This document shows positions 1 to 7,523 of a stretch of 11,085 nt of DNA, one piece after another; the first letter of the stretch is position 1, and every line of letters starts with the position of its first letter. Origin of the DNA: Arthrobacter sp. (GTDB lineage Bacteria > Actinomycetota > Actinomycetes > Actinomycetales > Micrococcaceae); contig JAODMS010000242.1 of assembly GCA_025464925.1 (NCBI GenBank), positions 1-11,085 on the forward strand, given 5' to 3'. The notes beneath the pieces are model-generated. The model searched no databases, was not told the DNA's origin, and saw only the letters and a program-made list of their open reading frames with translations. Made by a program: the position numbers and the translations under genes.

Positions 1-337
1 TCAAGAAGGTGTTCATGGAGCTCGGCGGCAAGTCGGCGATGATCGTCTGCGACGACGCCGACTTCGCCGCCGTCCTACCGTCGGCTGCTGCGGCGTGCAT
101 GCACGCCGGCCAGGGCTGCGCGCTGCAGACCCGGGTGCTGCTCCCCCGCAGCCGCTACGACGAGGGCGTTGCCATCCTCACCGCGGTCATGCAGAACATC
201 CCCTACGGCGACCCCAAGGACATGTCCAACATCCAGGGGCCGCAGATCAGCGCCCTGCAGCGGGACCGCGTCCAGGGACACATCGACCGCGCGGTGGCCC
301 AGGGCGCTCGCCTGGTCGTCGGCGGTGGCCGCCCCGC
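1..337 (+). repeat. Left copy of a long direct repeat (ALDH coding segment)
   Basis: Bases 1-337 align with 10749-11085 at a constant offset of 10748 with no gaps. By hand count there are 30 mismatches (307 of 337 identical). The repeat is coding sequence of two ALDH paralogues, not a transposon end. The homology must extend past both window edges: the left copy continues to the right here, and the right copy is cut by the window end. Confidence 0.9.
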
Positions 338-687
338 TCACCTCCCCAAGGGCTACTTCATCGAGCCGACCCTGTTCGTCGACGTCGACAACTCCATGGC
401 CATCGCCCAGGAGGAGGTCTTCGGCCCCGTCCTCGCCGTCATCCCCTACGACGACGACGAGGACGCCATCCGGCCGCATCCGCACCGGCTCCATCTTCGT
501 CAACGGCGGCTACAAGACCAGCGGCATCGGCCGACAGAACGGCATCGAGGGCTTCGAGCAGTACACCGAGACCAAACTGGTGGGCTGGCTCTCCCAACGC
601 CGACGGCCACTCCATCGCTGGTCAAACGCCGTTCCTCGGGGGCCCGTACGGCTTCGGCTCATGGTTCACCGGATCATCGTCGGCTGA
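1..687 (+). pseudogene. Broken aldehyde dehydrogenase (3' part, frameshifted, two internal deletions)
   Basis: This is the C-terminal half of an NAD(P)-dependent aldehyde dehydrogenase whose 5' part lies off the window. In the first frame (codons in phase with base 3) it keeps the catalytic-region motif ELGGKS (Glu codon at 18-20), the GQGC motif with the nucleophilic Cys codon at 117-119, and the downstream EEVFGPV motif. After the Asp/Glu-rich stretch DDDEDAIR the reading frame shifts at about 471-476. From about 475 the match continues one phase away as RIRTGSIFVNGG, then YKTSGIGRQNG and the C-terminal TETKLVG. Compared with the usual ALDH pattern, roughly 25-30 residues are missing at the frameshift, and about ten more (including the PFGG segment) are missing between NGG and YK. 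The tail to the stop at 685-687 looks non-native. It is 91% identical at the DNA level over 337 bp to the intact ALDH at the right edge. The protein is very unlikely to work; a sequencing or assembly error could explain the frameshift but hardly both deletions. Confidence 0.85.
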
Positions 688-1058
688 TCCTTGACACGCA
701 GGTCGTTGCTGTCGCTGCCGACGTCCGCTTCCCCGGCGGCTCGTGGTCAGCCGAGGGAGTGCCAGGCGAGATCTCCCCGAAGGCTCCGATGTCGTCGCGA
801 ACCCAGCTCAGGACGTCGACCCGGTCAAGGATCCCGCAGACACCCGAAGAGCTGCACTCCCTTCTCAGCGGGTGGCCGAGGGACGGATGGACGGGGTTGC
901 TCCCTCGTTGCCTTGTCCGATTCCGGTGCCCACCGTGCGCCCGGCGGCTGCCAGGAGGACCGGACGAAACGCACTCCGGCCCAGCGGTTCGTGTCGTGAT
1001 CGGTCGGCCGAGGTGGCCTACGACTACCTGAGTCGGGTCGGGATGCCGACCTCTGGGA
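688..1058. other. Stretch without a recognisable gene
   Basis: Between the stop of the broken ALDH and the first strong hairpin I see no coding region that resembles a known protein. Open frames exist on both strands, as expected for DNA this rich in G and C, but their translations are Arg/Pro/Ser-rich and start without good ribosome binding sites. The stretch may be decayed sequence left by the event that damaged the ALDH copy. Confidence 0.5.
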
Positions 1059-1103
1059 CGAACCACCCGCCGGGGCGCGGCTCGCGCCCCGGCGGGTGGT
1101 TCG
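1059..1103. terminator. Very strong GC hairpin, probable bidirectional terminator
   Basis: A perfect 21-bp inverted repeat (arms 1059-1079 and 1083-1103) surrounds a three-base loop, GCT. The left arm begins CGAACCACCCGCC and the right arm is its exact reverse complement. There is no T-run, which is common for terminators in GC-rich actinomycetes. It sits between the plus-strand ALDH remnant and the minus-strand SDR, so it could stop transcription from both sides. Confidence 0.75.
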
Positions 1104-1129
1104 CGGCCGATCGTGCCGGCCGCGTCTGC

Positions 1130-1166
1130 GGTCGGAGGCCATGCGTTCGGACGGACGCCTCCGACC
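1130..1166 (-). terminator. Hairpin directly downstream of the SDR gene
   Basis: A perfect 10-bp inverted repeat, GGTCGGAGGC at 1130-1139 and GCCTCCGACC at 1157-1166, lies 11 bases beyond the stop codon of the minus-strand SDR (stop at 1178-1180). The 17-base loop contains a possible small inner stem. The position suits a terminator for the SDR, with the stronger hairpin at 1059-1103 acting as backup. Confidence 0.55.
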
Positions 1167-1177
1167 GGAGCGTGGGG

Positions 1178-2044
1178 TCAGCCCTGGGGGCCGTTGGGGA
1201 ACTTCAACAGCGAGCCGGCGTCGACCCGGATCTGCTGACCAGTGATGTAGCGGGCCTCGTCGGAGGACAGGAACAGCACCAGGTTCGAGATGTCGACCGG
1301 CTCGACATAGGGGATCGGCATGGCCTGGAAGAACGTGAACGCCGGGAGCACGTCCTCCCGGGTCGGGTTCTCCACGTCGGGGCGGAACATGCCGTAAAGA
1401 CCGTCGTTGTGCAGCAGATCGGTGTTGCAGTTGGTCGGATGCACGGTGTTGACCCGGATGTACTTCGGGGCCAGGTGCAGGGCCATCTGCTCGCTGTAGC
1501 CGATCAGTGACTTCTTCGCCCAGCTGTAGCCGGCGCTGCCCGGACCCATCGCGGGGTTGTCGGTCGTGCCGGGCATCATCGCCGCGGTCGAGCCGGTGAT
1601 GACGATCGAGGAGTACTCGCCCAGGTGAGGCAACGCGACCGCGACCGCGTTCATCACCCCGACCAGGTCGACGTCGACGGCGTCCACGAAGTCCATGGGG
1701 TCGGGATCGCCCATTGCCATCGGCAGGATCCCCGCGTTGGCCACGACCGCGTCGAGACGGCCGAACTCGGCGACGCCGGCCGCCACCGCGGCGGCCAGCT
1801 CGCCACGCTCTCGGACATCGGCGACCTGGGTGACGATTCTCCTGTCGAGCTTCTCGACCAGTCGCGCCGTCTCGGCGAGGTCCTCTTCGGTTGCCAACGG
1901 GTATGGATTGGACTCGATCTGCCGGCAGATGTCGACCGCGATGATGTCTGCGCCCTCCTCCGCCAACCTCACTGCGTGGGAGCGGCCCTGTCCCCGGGCC
2001 GCTCCCGTGATGAATACGACCTTGCCCTGCATGCGTCCGGCCAT
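1178..2044 (-). CDS. Mycofactocin-coupled-type SDR family oxidoreductase
   Basis: This 288-residue short-chain dehydrogenase probably oxidises an alcohol to an aldehyde or ketone in the cytoplasm. The start at 2044 is chosen because a good ribosome binding site (GAAAGGAG, complement of 2051-2058) lies six bases upstream; the open frame runs on to 2545 but that part is not SDR-like. The Rossmann motif TGAARGQG spans residues 13-20, Asp38 ends the second strand (as in NAD-preferring enzymes), NAG is at 103-105, and the catalytic Ser152, Tyr173 and Lys177 (YSWAK) are all present. The N-terminal pattern KVVFITGAARGQGRSHAVRL, the VDIC stretch and the end ITGQQIRVDAGSLLK closely match the actinobacterial family known as mycofactocin-coupled SDRs (the carveol-dehydrogenase-like group), in which NAD is tightly held and re-oxidised through the peptide cofactor mycofactocin. 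That cofactor link is inferred from family resemblance; no mycofactocin genes lie in the window. Hairpins before and after suggest a single-gene transcript. Confidence 0.93.
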   Translation of the reverse strand: MAGRMQGKVVFITGAARGQGRSHAVRLAEEGADIIAVDICRQIESNPYPLATEEDLAETARLVEKLDRRIVTQVADVRERGELAAAVAAGVAEFGRLDAVVANAGILPMAMGDPDPMDFVDAVDVDLVGVMNAVAVALPHLGEYSSIVITGSTAAMMPGTTDNPAMGPGSAGYSWAKKSLIGYSEQMALHLAPKYIRVNTVHPTNCNTDLLHNDGLYGMFRPDVENPTREDVLPAFTFFQAMPIPYVEPVDISNLVLFLSSDEARYITGQQIRVDAGSLLKFPNGPQG

Positions 2045-2168
2045 GGGACGCTCCTTTCTTCTCGATTGGGTCGATACTCGGTCGGTCCGCCCGTGCAGCT
2101 GACCGTGCCGACTTCTTGACGGCCCATGCCCCGACACCCTCACCGCGGCCGTCATCGCGACTGAGTCG

Positions 2169-2211
2169 GCTCGGGTTCCTGGGGCTGACTGGAGCCCGCA
2201 GGAACCCGAGC
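2169..2211. terminator. Long hairpin between the binding-protein gene and the SDR
   Basis: A 13-bp perfect stem (2169-2181 with 2199-2211) continues after one bulged base into a further 5-bp stem (2182-2186 with 2193-2197) around a six-base loop. It lies 24 bases past the stop of the minus-strand solute-binding protein, in the 190-bp gap before the SDR start. It should end the binding-protein transcript, so the SDR probably has its own promoter between 2056 and 2168; I see no convincing -35/-10 pair there. Confidence 0.7.
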
Positions 2212-2234
2212 AGCGGAACGGGCGAGGGGTTGGG

Positions 2235-3482
2235 TCAGGCGTCGGGGACGCCCTCCCCGAGGGACTCACCGCACGCGGGTGACGCCTCGGGCGCCGGAAC
2301 GAACTCCGATCCCTGCAGCGTGGAGATGTACGTGCACGGAGCTGGCCCACCACCCGGCTTGGTGAAGTCCAGGGAACTGGGGAGCAGTCCGTTGGCGTCC
2401 CACGACGTGTCCTTGCGCAGTGTCGCGATGAACTCCTCCTGGGAAGCATCGCAGCCGGCAGCTTCGAGTCCGTGCAGGAAAAGGTCTGCGGACATCCACC
2501 CCATGGCCTGGGAGAAGGACGGAATGCCGGACTCGGATCCGGCATGCTCCTTGAGTGCCGCGCTCAGGTAGTCCGTGGCTTCGGTGTGCAGTTCGACCGG
2601 AGCGAACGACGTTGAGAACGACGCCCCCTGACCGGCCGCGACCGCCGGCGGGGACTCCAGCAGGTCCGCTCCGTAACCGGTGGCCACGATGACGCTCTTC
2701 GGCGTGTACCCGGCCTGGCGAAGCCCGGCCACGATGGCGAAGCCGGTATCCGGAGTCATCGACAGGTAGACCCCGTCCGAGCCCGACTCGATGATGCCCA
2801 GCACAATCGCGCCGACGTCGGTCGTGCCGTAGGGGACGGTGATGTTGACGTAGCCCCGCCCGACACCCGCGGCCTCTGCCGAGACGAGTGCCGCCAGCAC
2901 GCTGTTCGCGGCGCTGCGCACGTCATAGCCGACGCCCGCCAGCTTCGTGACGCCGACGTCCTTGTGGTACTCACCCAAGGTCGAGTAGACGTCGCTGTAG
3001 TCAGCGACGGGCGGCGCCGGGAACAGGTTGGTGGAGGTGGTTGCCGTCCACTGCGGGGCGGAGTCGAAACCGCCACCCAGGACCGGCGTGCCGGAGCCTT
3101 GAGTCGTCATGAACTGGGCAGCACCGAAGAAGAAGGAACTGGTGTTCAGCAACGCGTAGACCTGCTCCTGCTGAACCGCCTTCTGCACCGCCGACAGCGC
3201 TCCCTGGGGCGTCGAGGTGTCATCGGCCATCACGACGTCGAAGCCCCGACCGGCGCACTCGCCGCTGTCGGCCTTGTAGGCGCCGAGTCGGGCATTCACG
3301 CCGTCCTCGACCCCGGTGAAGCCAGCAGTGCCGACTCCGCTGAGTGACGTCAGCACACCGAGCTTGATGGCGTCGGCTGCACCTCCTCCTCCGTCATCGC
3401 CTCCATCTCCTCCTCCGCACGCCGAGATCACCAGGGTCGCCGCACAGAGGGTGCCGAACGTCTTCGCGCGCTTGCTTCGCAT
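2235..3482 (-). CDS. ABC transporter substrate-binding lipoprotein, Liv/HAAT type
   Basis: This 415-residue extracytoplasmic binding protein captures the substrate for the ABC transporter encoded divergently at 3811-7402. Residues 1-22 form a lipoprotein signal peptide: a basic start (RSKRAK), a short hydrophobic stretch and the lipobox ISAC with the lipid-bearing Cys22. A Gly/Asp-rich flexible linker follows (residues 23-36). The mature domain starts with KLGVLTSLSG, typical of the type I periplasmic-binding fold used for branched-chain amino acids, amides, urea and also aromatic or other small acids (the LivJ-like family). Several Cys residues (Cys76 and others near the C-terminus) could form disulfides outside the cell. 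The start at 3482 has a GGTGAGG-like ribosome binding site just upstream. The ligand cannot be read from the sequence; the P450, SDR and ALDH neighbours argue for a catabolic substrate rather than an amino acid. A terminator hairpin follows the gene. Confidence 0.93.
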   Translation of the reverse strand: MRSKRAKTFGTLCAATLVISACGGGDGGDDGGGGAADAIKLGVLTSLSGVGTAGFTGVEDGVNARLGAYKADSGECAGRGFDVVMADDTSTPQGALSAVQKAVQQEQVYALLNTSSFFFGAAQFMTTQGSGTPVLGGGFDSAPQWTATTSTNLFPAPPVADYSDVYSTLGEYHKDVGVTKLAGVGYDVRSAANSVLAALVSAEAAGVGRGYVNITVPYGTTDVGAIVLGIIESGSDGVYLSMTPDTGFAIVAGLRQAGYTPKSVIVATGYGADLLESPPAVAAGQGASFSTSFAPVELHTEATDYLSAALKEHAGSESGIPSFSQAMGWMSADLFLHGLEAAGCDASQEEFIATLRKDTSWDANGLLPSSLDFTKPGGGPAPCTYISTLQGSEFVPAPEASPACGESLGEGVPDA

Positions 3483-3810
3483 GCCTCACCACTTCTTCGT
3501 CACTGGGAACCGCCGCCCGGACGCGGGGCCGGCGAGGGACGACAGTGGAGCACAGCTTGTGACGCCTGTCACGACAATGTTGATCATTGCCGCAATCGTT
3601 ACCGTGCGGCTTGCTACAGCCTCCGACCAGGGAATCCTGGGTGACTCAGCATGTCGTGACGGGCGGTGCCACGAGGATGCGAGCACCTACCGTAAGTATT
3701 TCGGCAACAGGTTGACGTAGATCACACTGTCCAGCACTCTTCGTGCACTCGGGGGGCGTTCCTCGCCGCTGCCATGGGTTGGTCCGCCGCCCCAAACCTC
3801 TGGAGTCCAG
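3483..3810. promoter_or_regulatory. Divergent control region between binding protein and permease operon
   Basis: These 328 bases separate two divergent transport transcripts and hold no supported gene. Three small palindromes cluster at 3559-3596: GTGAC-GCCT-GTCAC (3559-3572), CAATG-TTGAT-CATTG (3575-3589) and ATTGC-C-GCAAT (3586-3596). The cluster is richer in A and T than the surroundings, as operators and promoters often are. For the permease, TTGACG at 3712-3717 with CACTCT 17 bases downstream (3735-3740) is a possible but weak promoter. For the binding protein, a minus-strand TTGTCG (complement of 3572-3577) lies 17 bases from TGTGCT, also weak. These promoter calls are guesses; the palindromes are seen directly. 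Confidence 0.4.
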
Positions 3811-5832
3811 GTGCTCTCGTACGTCCTCGCCGGGCTGGGCCTTGGGGCCATCTACGCCATCGCCTCGGTCTCCCTCGTCGTCACTTACGTGGCTTCCGGG
3901 ATTTTCAACCTTGCCTTCGCAGCGATGGCCTTTGCCGGCGCCCGCTTCTTCTACTTCCTGAACACCGAGAGCGGCTGGGGGGTCCTGCCCTCCGCACTGG
4001 CGACGCTTCTGGTGTTCGCACCGGCCCTCGGTGTGGCCCTGTACGGGCTGCTGTTCCGACACCTGCGGTTGCGCTCACCGCTGGTCAAGATCGTGGCGAC
4101 GATCGGCGTGTCCGTCGCCCTACCCCCACTGATCGACCTGGTCTTCGGGAAACTCGCGCAGGTCACGGCCCCTGGACTGGCGCCGCGGCCGCTGGGCGTC
4201 CTCCGGGTCTTCGGTGCCGTGGTGAACATGGACCAGGTCACCACCTACATCGGGCTGGCGGTCGTGCTCGTCCTGGGAACCGCCGTCCTCCGGTTCACCG
4301 ATGTCGGACTCAAGGTCCGGGCACTGGTCGACTCCGAGGCGCTTACGAGCCTGAGCGGCACAAGCCCCACTCGCGTGTCGGTGGGCGTCTGGGCGACGAG
4401 TTCGGCACTCGCCGCGCTCGCGGGCATCCTCATCGCGCCGACCGCGGGTGTGTCCATGGAGGGTATGACCGCTCTGATGGCCGCCGCGTTTTCTGCAGTC
4501 GTCGCGGCTCGCCTCCGCAGCCAGCCCATCGCCGTCGTCGTCGCGCTTCTGATGGGCGTGGTGACCACCGTGATCCAGCGATACCTGGATCCGGAGAGCT
4601 CCCTCTCGGGGAACATCGTCCCGAGCGTGCCCTTCGCGTTCATGCTGATCTTCCTCCTCTACTACGCCATCCGGGGCCAGGCCGGGGACTCGACGACGGG
4701 CGGCGCGCTCGACCGGGCGATCCGCCCCGAGGGAGGCGACCCAGCCCTCATTCCTTCGAGGCCGCAGACCGGTCGGGGGTGGCTCACGGTGGGCACGGTG
4801 GCCACCGTCGTCTTCCTCGCGATCGTCGCAATCCTGCCGGCGGTGTTCGACGTGTACTGGACCGGACTGGCGGCTGCCGGGATCGCGCTCTCGATCGCGC
4901 TGCTCTCCTACACACTTGTCACTGGAGAAGGCGGCATGGTGTGGCTCTGCCAGATCACCTTCGCAGGCTTCGGTGCGATCCTCACCGCTGAGCTCTCGTC
5001 GACCTACGGCTGGCCACCTCTGCTCGCCGTCTTCGTGGGCTCGGTATTCGTCGTGCCGATCGGGGTGCTGCTCGGCGTGCTGACCATCCGGCTCGGCAAC
5101 CTCTACATCGCGCTCGTCACGCTGACTTTCGGTCTGCTGGCACAGACCCTCGTCTTCACGCAGGACCCGTTCTACAACTTCGGGGCCGGAACAGCTGTGT
5201 CCCGACCTGAGTTCGCCACGGACAACGCGGCGTTCGCCTACGTCGCCCTCGGCGCCTTCCTCCTGATCGGCCTGCTCATCCTCAACCTCCGCCGCTCGAC
5301 CGCTGGGCTGGCCATGACCGCCGTCCGATGGAGCGAGAACGGCTCACGGACGCTCGGCATCAGCGTTGTGCAGACGAAGGTTCTGATCTCCGGGCTGGCC
5401 ACCTACGTCGCAGCCGTCGGCGGCGGATTCCTTGCTCTGAACTTCCAGTCCTCCTTGCCCGACTCGTTCAACCCCTTCATCGGGCTCGTGTGGTTGGCGG
5501 TCCTGGTCACCAACGGAGCACGCTCCATCATGGCCGCCCTCGCGGCCGGGCTGCTCTTCTACCTCATGCCCGGCCTGTTCCAGACCTTCCTTCCCTCGCA
5601 GCTGGCGGAGGTTCCCGTCATGCTCTTCGGCATCGGCGCGATCCTGCTCGCCAAGAACCCGGATGGCGTCATCGCCATGAACCGCCGCCAGATCGCCGAG
5701 CTGTCCGAGCGGTGGCGCAGGCCTCGGGACGCCGGCCCGGACGACAAACCTGCAGCACCGCCCGATGACTGCCGCGAGCCCGTGGCGACCGTCGACGATG
5801 AGCACCCCGTGACGACCGGAGGTCGGGCATGA
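3811..5832 (+). CDS. Fused LivH-LivM-type ABC transporter permease
   Basis: This 673-residue membrane protein forms the transport channel of a branched-chain-amino-acid-type ABC importer. Translation starts at a GTG at 3811 with GGAG five bases upstream (3802-3805). Two permease halves that are separate genes in most bacteria are joined here. Residues 1 to about 287 are the LivH-like half (LGLGAIYAIASVSLVVTYVASG at its start is the family hallmark, with several hydrophobic segments). A hydrophilic linker of about 35 residues follows (about 288-322). The LivM-like half runs from about 323 to 620 and contains the GNLYIALVTLTFG loop and ends with AKNPDGVIA. The last 50 residues form a charged, Pro-rich cytoplasmic tail. 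The stop overlaps the start of the next gene as ATGA, showing translational coupling with the ATPases. Similar fusions occur in actinobacteria. Substrate is unknown; the gene context suggests a compound degraded by the neighbouring oxidases. Confidence 0.93.
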   Translation: MLSYVLAGLGLGAIYAIASVSLVVTYVASGIFNLAFAAMAFAGARFFYFLNTESGWGVLPSALATLLVFAPALGVALYGLLFRHLRLRSPLVKIVATIGVSVALPPLIDLVFGKLAQVTAPGLAPRPLGVLRVFGAVVNMDQVTTYIGLAVVLVLGTAVLRFTDVGLKVRALVDSEALTSLSGTSPTRVSVGVWATSSALAALAGILIAPTAGVSMEGMTALMAAAFSAVVAARLRSQPIAVVVALLMGVVTTVIQRYLDPESSLSGNIVPSVPFAFMLIFLLYYAIRGQAGDSTTGGALDRAIRPEGGDPALIPSRPQTGRGWLTVGTVATVVFLAIVAILPAVFDVYWTGLAAAGIALSIALLSYTLVTGEGGMVWLCQITFAGFGAILTAELSSTYGWPPLLAVFVGSVFVVPIGVLLGVLTIRLGNLYIALVTLTFGLLAQTLVFTQDPFYNFGAGTAVSRPEFATDNAAFAYVALGAFLLIGLLILNLRRSTAGLAMTAVRWSENGSRTLGISVVQTKVLISGLATYVAAVGGGFLALNFQSSLPDSFNPFIGLVWLAVLVTNGARSIMAALAAGLLFYLMPGLFQTFLPSQLAEVPVMLFGIGAILLAKNPDGVIAMNRRQIAELSERWRRPRDAGPDDKPAAPPDDCREPVATVDDEHPVTTGGRA

Positions 5833-6686
5833 GCACAGCACTGCCCGAGAGCGCAACAACCACCCCTGCGCGGATCGAGGCACGAGGTGTCACCGTGCGG
5901 TTCGGCGGGCTGGTCGCCCTCAACGAGGTGGACCTGCAAGTCCCGGCCCAGTCGATCGTCGGCCTGATCGGGCCCAATGGGGCGGGGAAGAGCACGCTGT
6001 TCGCCGTGCTGTCGGGATTGCTGCGGCCGACGGCCGGCACGGTCCTGATGGACGGCGAGGACGTCTCGCGCAGCAGTCCCCAGGAGCGCGCGCGTCGCGG
6101 GCTCGCGCGTACCTTCCAGCATCCTGAACTCTTCTCGGCGATGACCGTTCGGGACCACGTGGTGCTCGCCTACCGGGTCCGGCACGCCAGGAGCCGTATC
6201 TGGTCCGACCTGGTCACCGGACGGGGGTTTCGCAAGCCACCGCAGCAGGAGACCGCGCGAGTGGACGAACTGATCGACGCTCTGCACCTGAGCGACATCC
6301 AGCACCGACCGGTCGCCGGGCTGTCCCTCGGGAAGAGCCGGATGGTCGAGGTCGCCCGGGCGCTGGCCGTCGACCCGGAGGTGCTTCTCCTGGACGAGCC
6401 GTCCTCCGGGCTCGACGTCAAGGAGACCGAGGAACTTGCAGCAACGCTGGTACGCGTCGTCGCCGATCACGGCGTCTCGCTGCTGCTCGTCGAGCACGAC
6501 GTGGAACTCGTCCTCGGCATGTGCGACCTGGTGCACGTACTGGACTTCGGCGTCAAGATCAGCGAGGGGGAACCGGCCGCGATCCGCGCCGACCCGGCGG
6601 TGCGAGCGGCCTATCTGGGCGAAGAGATCGAGCGGACGGACGTACAGATGCAGCTCGCGACGATCGAGCAGGGAGAGCCGGCATGA
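5829..6686 (+). CDS. ABC transporter ATP-binding protein, LivG-like
   Basis: This 285-residue cytoplasmic ATPase is one of the two motor subunits driving the permease at 3811-5832. The ATG at 5829 overlaps the permease stop and has GGAGG six bases upstream (5818-5822). Walker A is GPNGAGKST at residues 48-56, the Q-loop is ARTFQ with Gln97, Walker B is VLLLDEP at 185-191, and the switch His is His223 in LLLVEHD. The signature loop reads LSLGK (165-169) rather than the standard LSGGQ; such LSLG variants occur among LivG-like proteins of actinomycetes. The order permease, LivG, LivF and the ATGA junctions on both sides mark a tightly coupled operon. It lacks any extra domain. Assignment to the LivG rather than LivF type rests on the long segment between Q-loop and signature and on the conserved GLARTFQ pattern. 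Confidence 0.93.
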   Translation: MSTALPESATTTPARIEARGVTVRFGGLVALNEVDLQVPAQSIVGLIGPNGAGKSTLFAVLSGLLRPTAGTVLMDGEDVSRSSPQERARRGLARTFQHPELFSAMTVRDHVVLAYRVRHARSRIWSDLVTGRGFRKPPQQETARVDELIDALHLSDIQHRPVAGLSLGKSRMVEVARALAVDPEVLLLDEPSSGLDVKETEELAATLVRVVADHGVSLLLVEHDVELVLGMCDLVHVLDFGVKISEGEPAAIRADPAVRAAYLGEEIERTDVQMQLATIEQGEPA

Positions 6687-7402
6687 CCACGAGTCCACTG
6701 CTCAGCGTGCGCGACCTGACCGTCCGGTACGGCGCGGCGCAGGCATTGTTCGGCATCTCCTTCGAGATGCCGCAGAACAGCGCGCTGGCGGTGCTCGGCC
6801 CGAACGGGGCAGGGAAGAGCACCCTGGCCCGGGCCGTGTCGGGCCTGGCACCCAGCAGCGGCGGAGAGATCCGGTTGGACGACCGGAACATCACGAAGTT
6901 GTCGCCGACAGCGATCCGCCGGGCCGGGATGGTGCACCTGCCTGAAGGACGTGGCATCTTCCCGGGACTGACCGTGCAGGAGAACCTCCGCATGGCGCTC
7001 GTCGTCGAGAAGACTGCCCGCGAGGGGGCCCTCGACCGGGCGTTCGAGATCTTCCCGGTCCTCGGCAAGCGGCGGCGGCAACTGGCCGGCACGCTGTCGG
7101 GAGGCGAGCAGCAGATGCTGTCCCTGGCCCGAGCGCTGATGGTGTCCCCCCGGCTCATCATCGCCGACGAGATGTCGCTCGGTCTGGCACCCATGCTCGT
7201 CGACGTCGTCTTCGAGAGCCTCGCCAGGGCACGAGCAGCCGGTGTGTCGGTGCTCATGATCGAGCAGTTCGCCAGCCGGGCGCTCACCTTCTCCGACCAC
7301 TGCCTGATCCTGCAACGGGGTCGGGTGGCCTGGGCCGGTGCGACCGACGAGGCCGGTGACGAGTTGTTGCGGGGTTACCTCGGGGAGGCGGCGGCGGCTT
7401 GA
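6683..7402 (+). CDS. ABC transporter ATP-binding protein, LivF-like
   Basis: This 239-residue protein is the second ATPase of the importer. The start at 6683 is chosen because the ATG overlaps the LivG-like stop (ATGA) and AGGGAG lies seven bases upstream; the frame is open back to 6521, but that part duplicates LivG coding sequence in another phase. Walker A is GPNGAGKST (residues 39-47), the LivF hallmark PEGRGIFPGLTVQENL follows at about 87-102, the signature LSGGEQQ is at 138-144, and Walker B is LIIADE at 158-163. The usual Pro after Walker B is replaced by Met (DEMSLGL), and the switch position holds Gln195 (MIEQ) instead of His, which is normal for LivF. It is the last gene of the operon; a hairpin at 7471-7498 follows. 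Confidence 0.93.
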   Translation: MTTSPLLSVRDLTVRYGAAQALFGISFEMPQNSALAVLGPNGAGKSTLARAVSGLAPSSGGEIRLDDRNITKLSPTAIRRAGMVHLPEGRGIFPGLTVQENLRMALVVEKTAREGALDRAFEIFPVLGKRRRQLAGTLSGGEQQMLSLARALMVSPRLIIADEMSLGLAPMLVDVVFESLARARAAGVSVLMIEQFASRALTFSDHCLILQRGRVAWAGATDEAGDELLRGYLGEAAAA

Positions 7403-7470
7403 CGGCGGTCACCGGCAGGTCGGACTGCTCGCGATCGCCACGTCTCCGGGAACAGCTCGACCTCTCCACC

Positions 7471-7498
7471 CGCGCGATGGACCAACGCTCATCGCGCG
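7471..7498. terminator. Hairpin between convergent LivF and TetR genes
   Basis: A perfect 9-bp inverted repeat, CGCGCGATG (7471-7479) and CATCGCGCG (7490-7498), encloses a ten-base loop. It lies in the 121-bp gap between the stops of the plus-strand transporter operon and the minus-strand regulator, so it probably terminates both. Confidence 0.6.
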
Positions 7499-7523
7499 TC
7501 GACGACACCCGCCGGTCTCCGAC

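Noticed and set aside
743..1510. 255-codon plus-strand frame
   Set aside because: Its second half is antisense to the SDR, and the first half spans the 21-bp hairpin. There is no recognisable domain or good ribosome binding site.
2045..2545. Upstream extension of the SDR frame
   Set aside because: It overlaps the binding-protein gene and the hairpin at 2169-2211. The SDR fold and its ribosome binding site start at 2044.
5559..6698. 379-codon open frame on the minus strand
   Set aside because: It lies antisense to the permease end and LivG-like gene, whose motifs are unmistakable. Its translation is His/Arg/Asp-rich and resembles no protein family.
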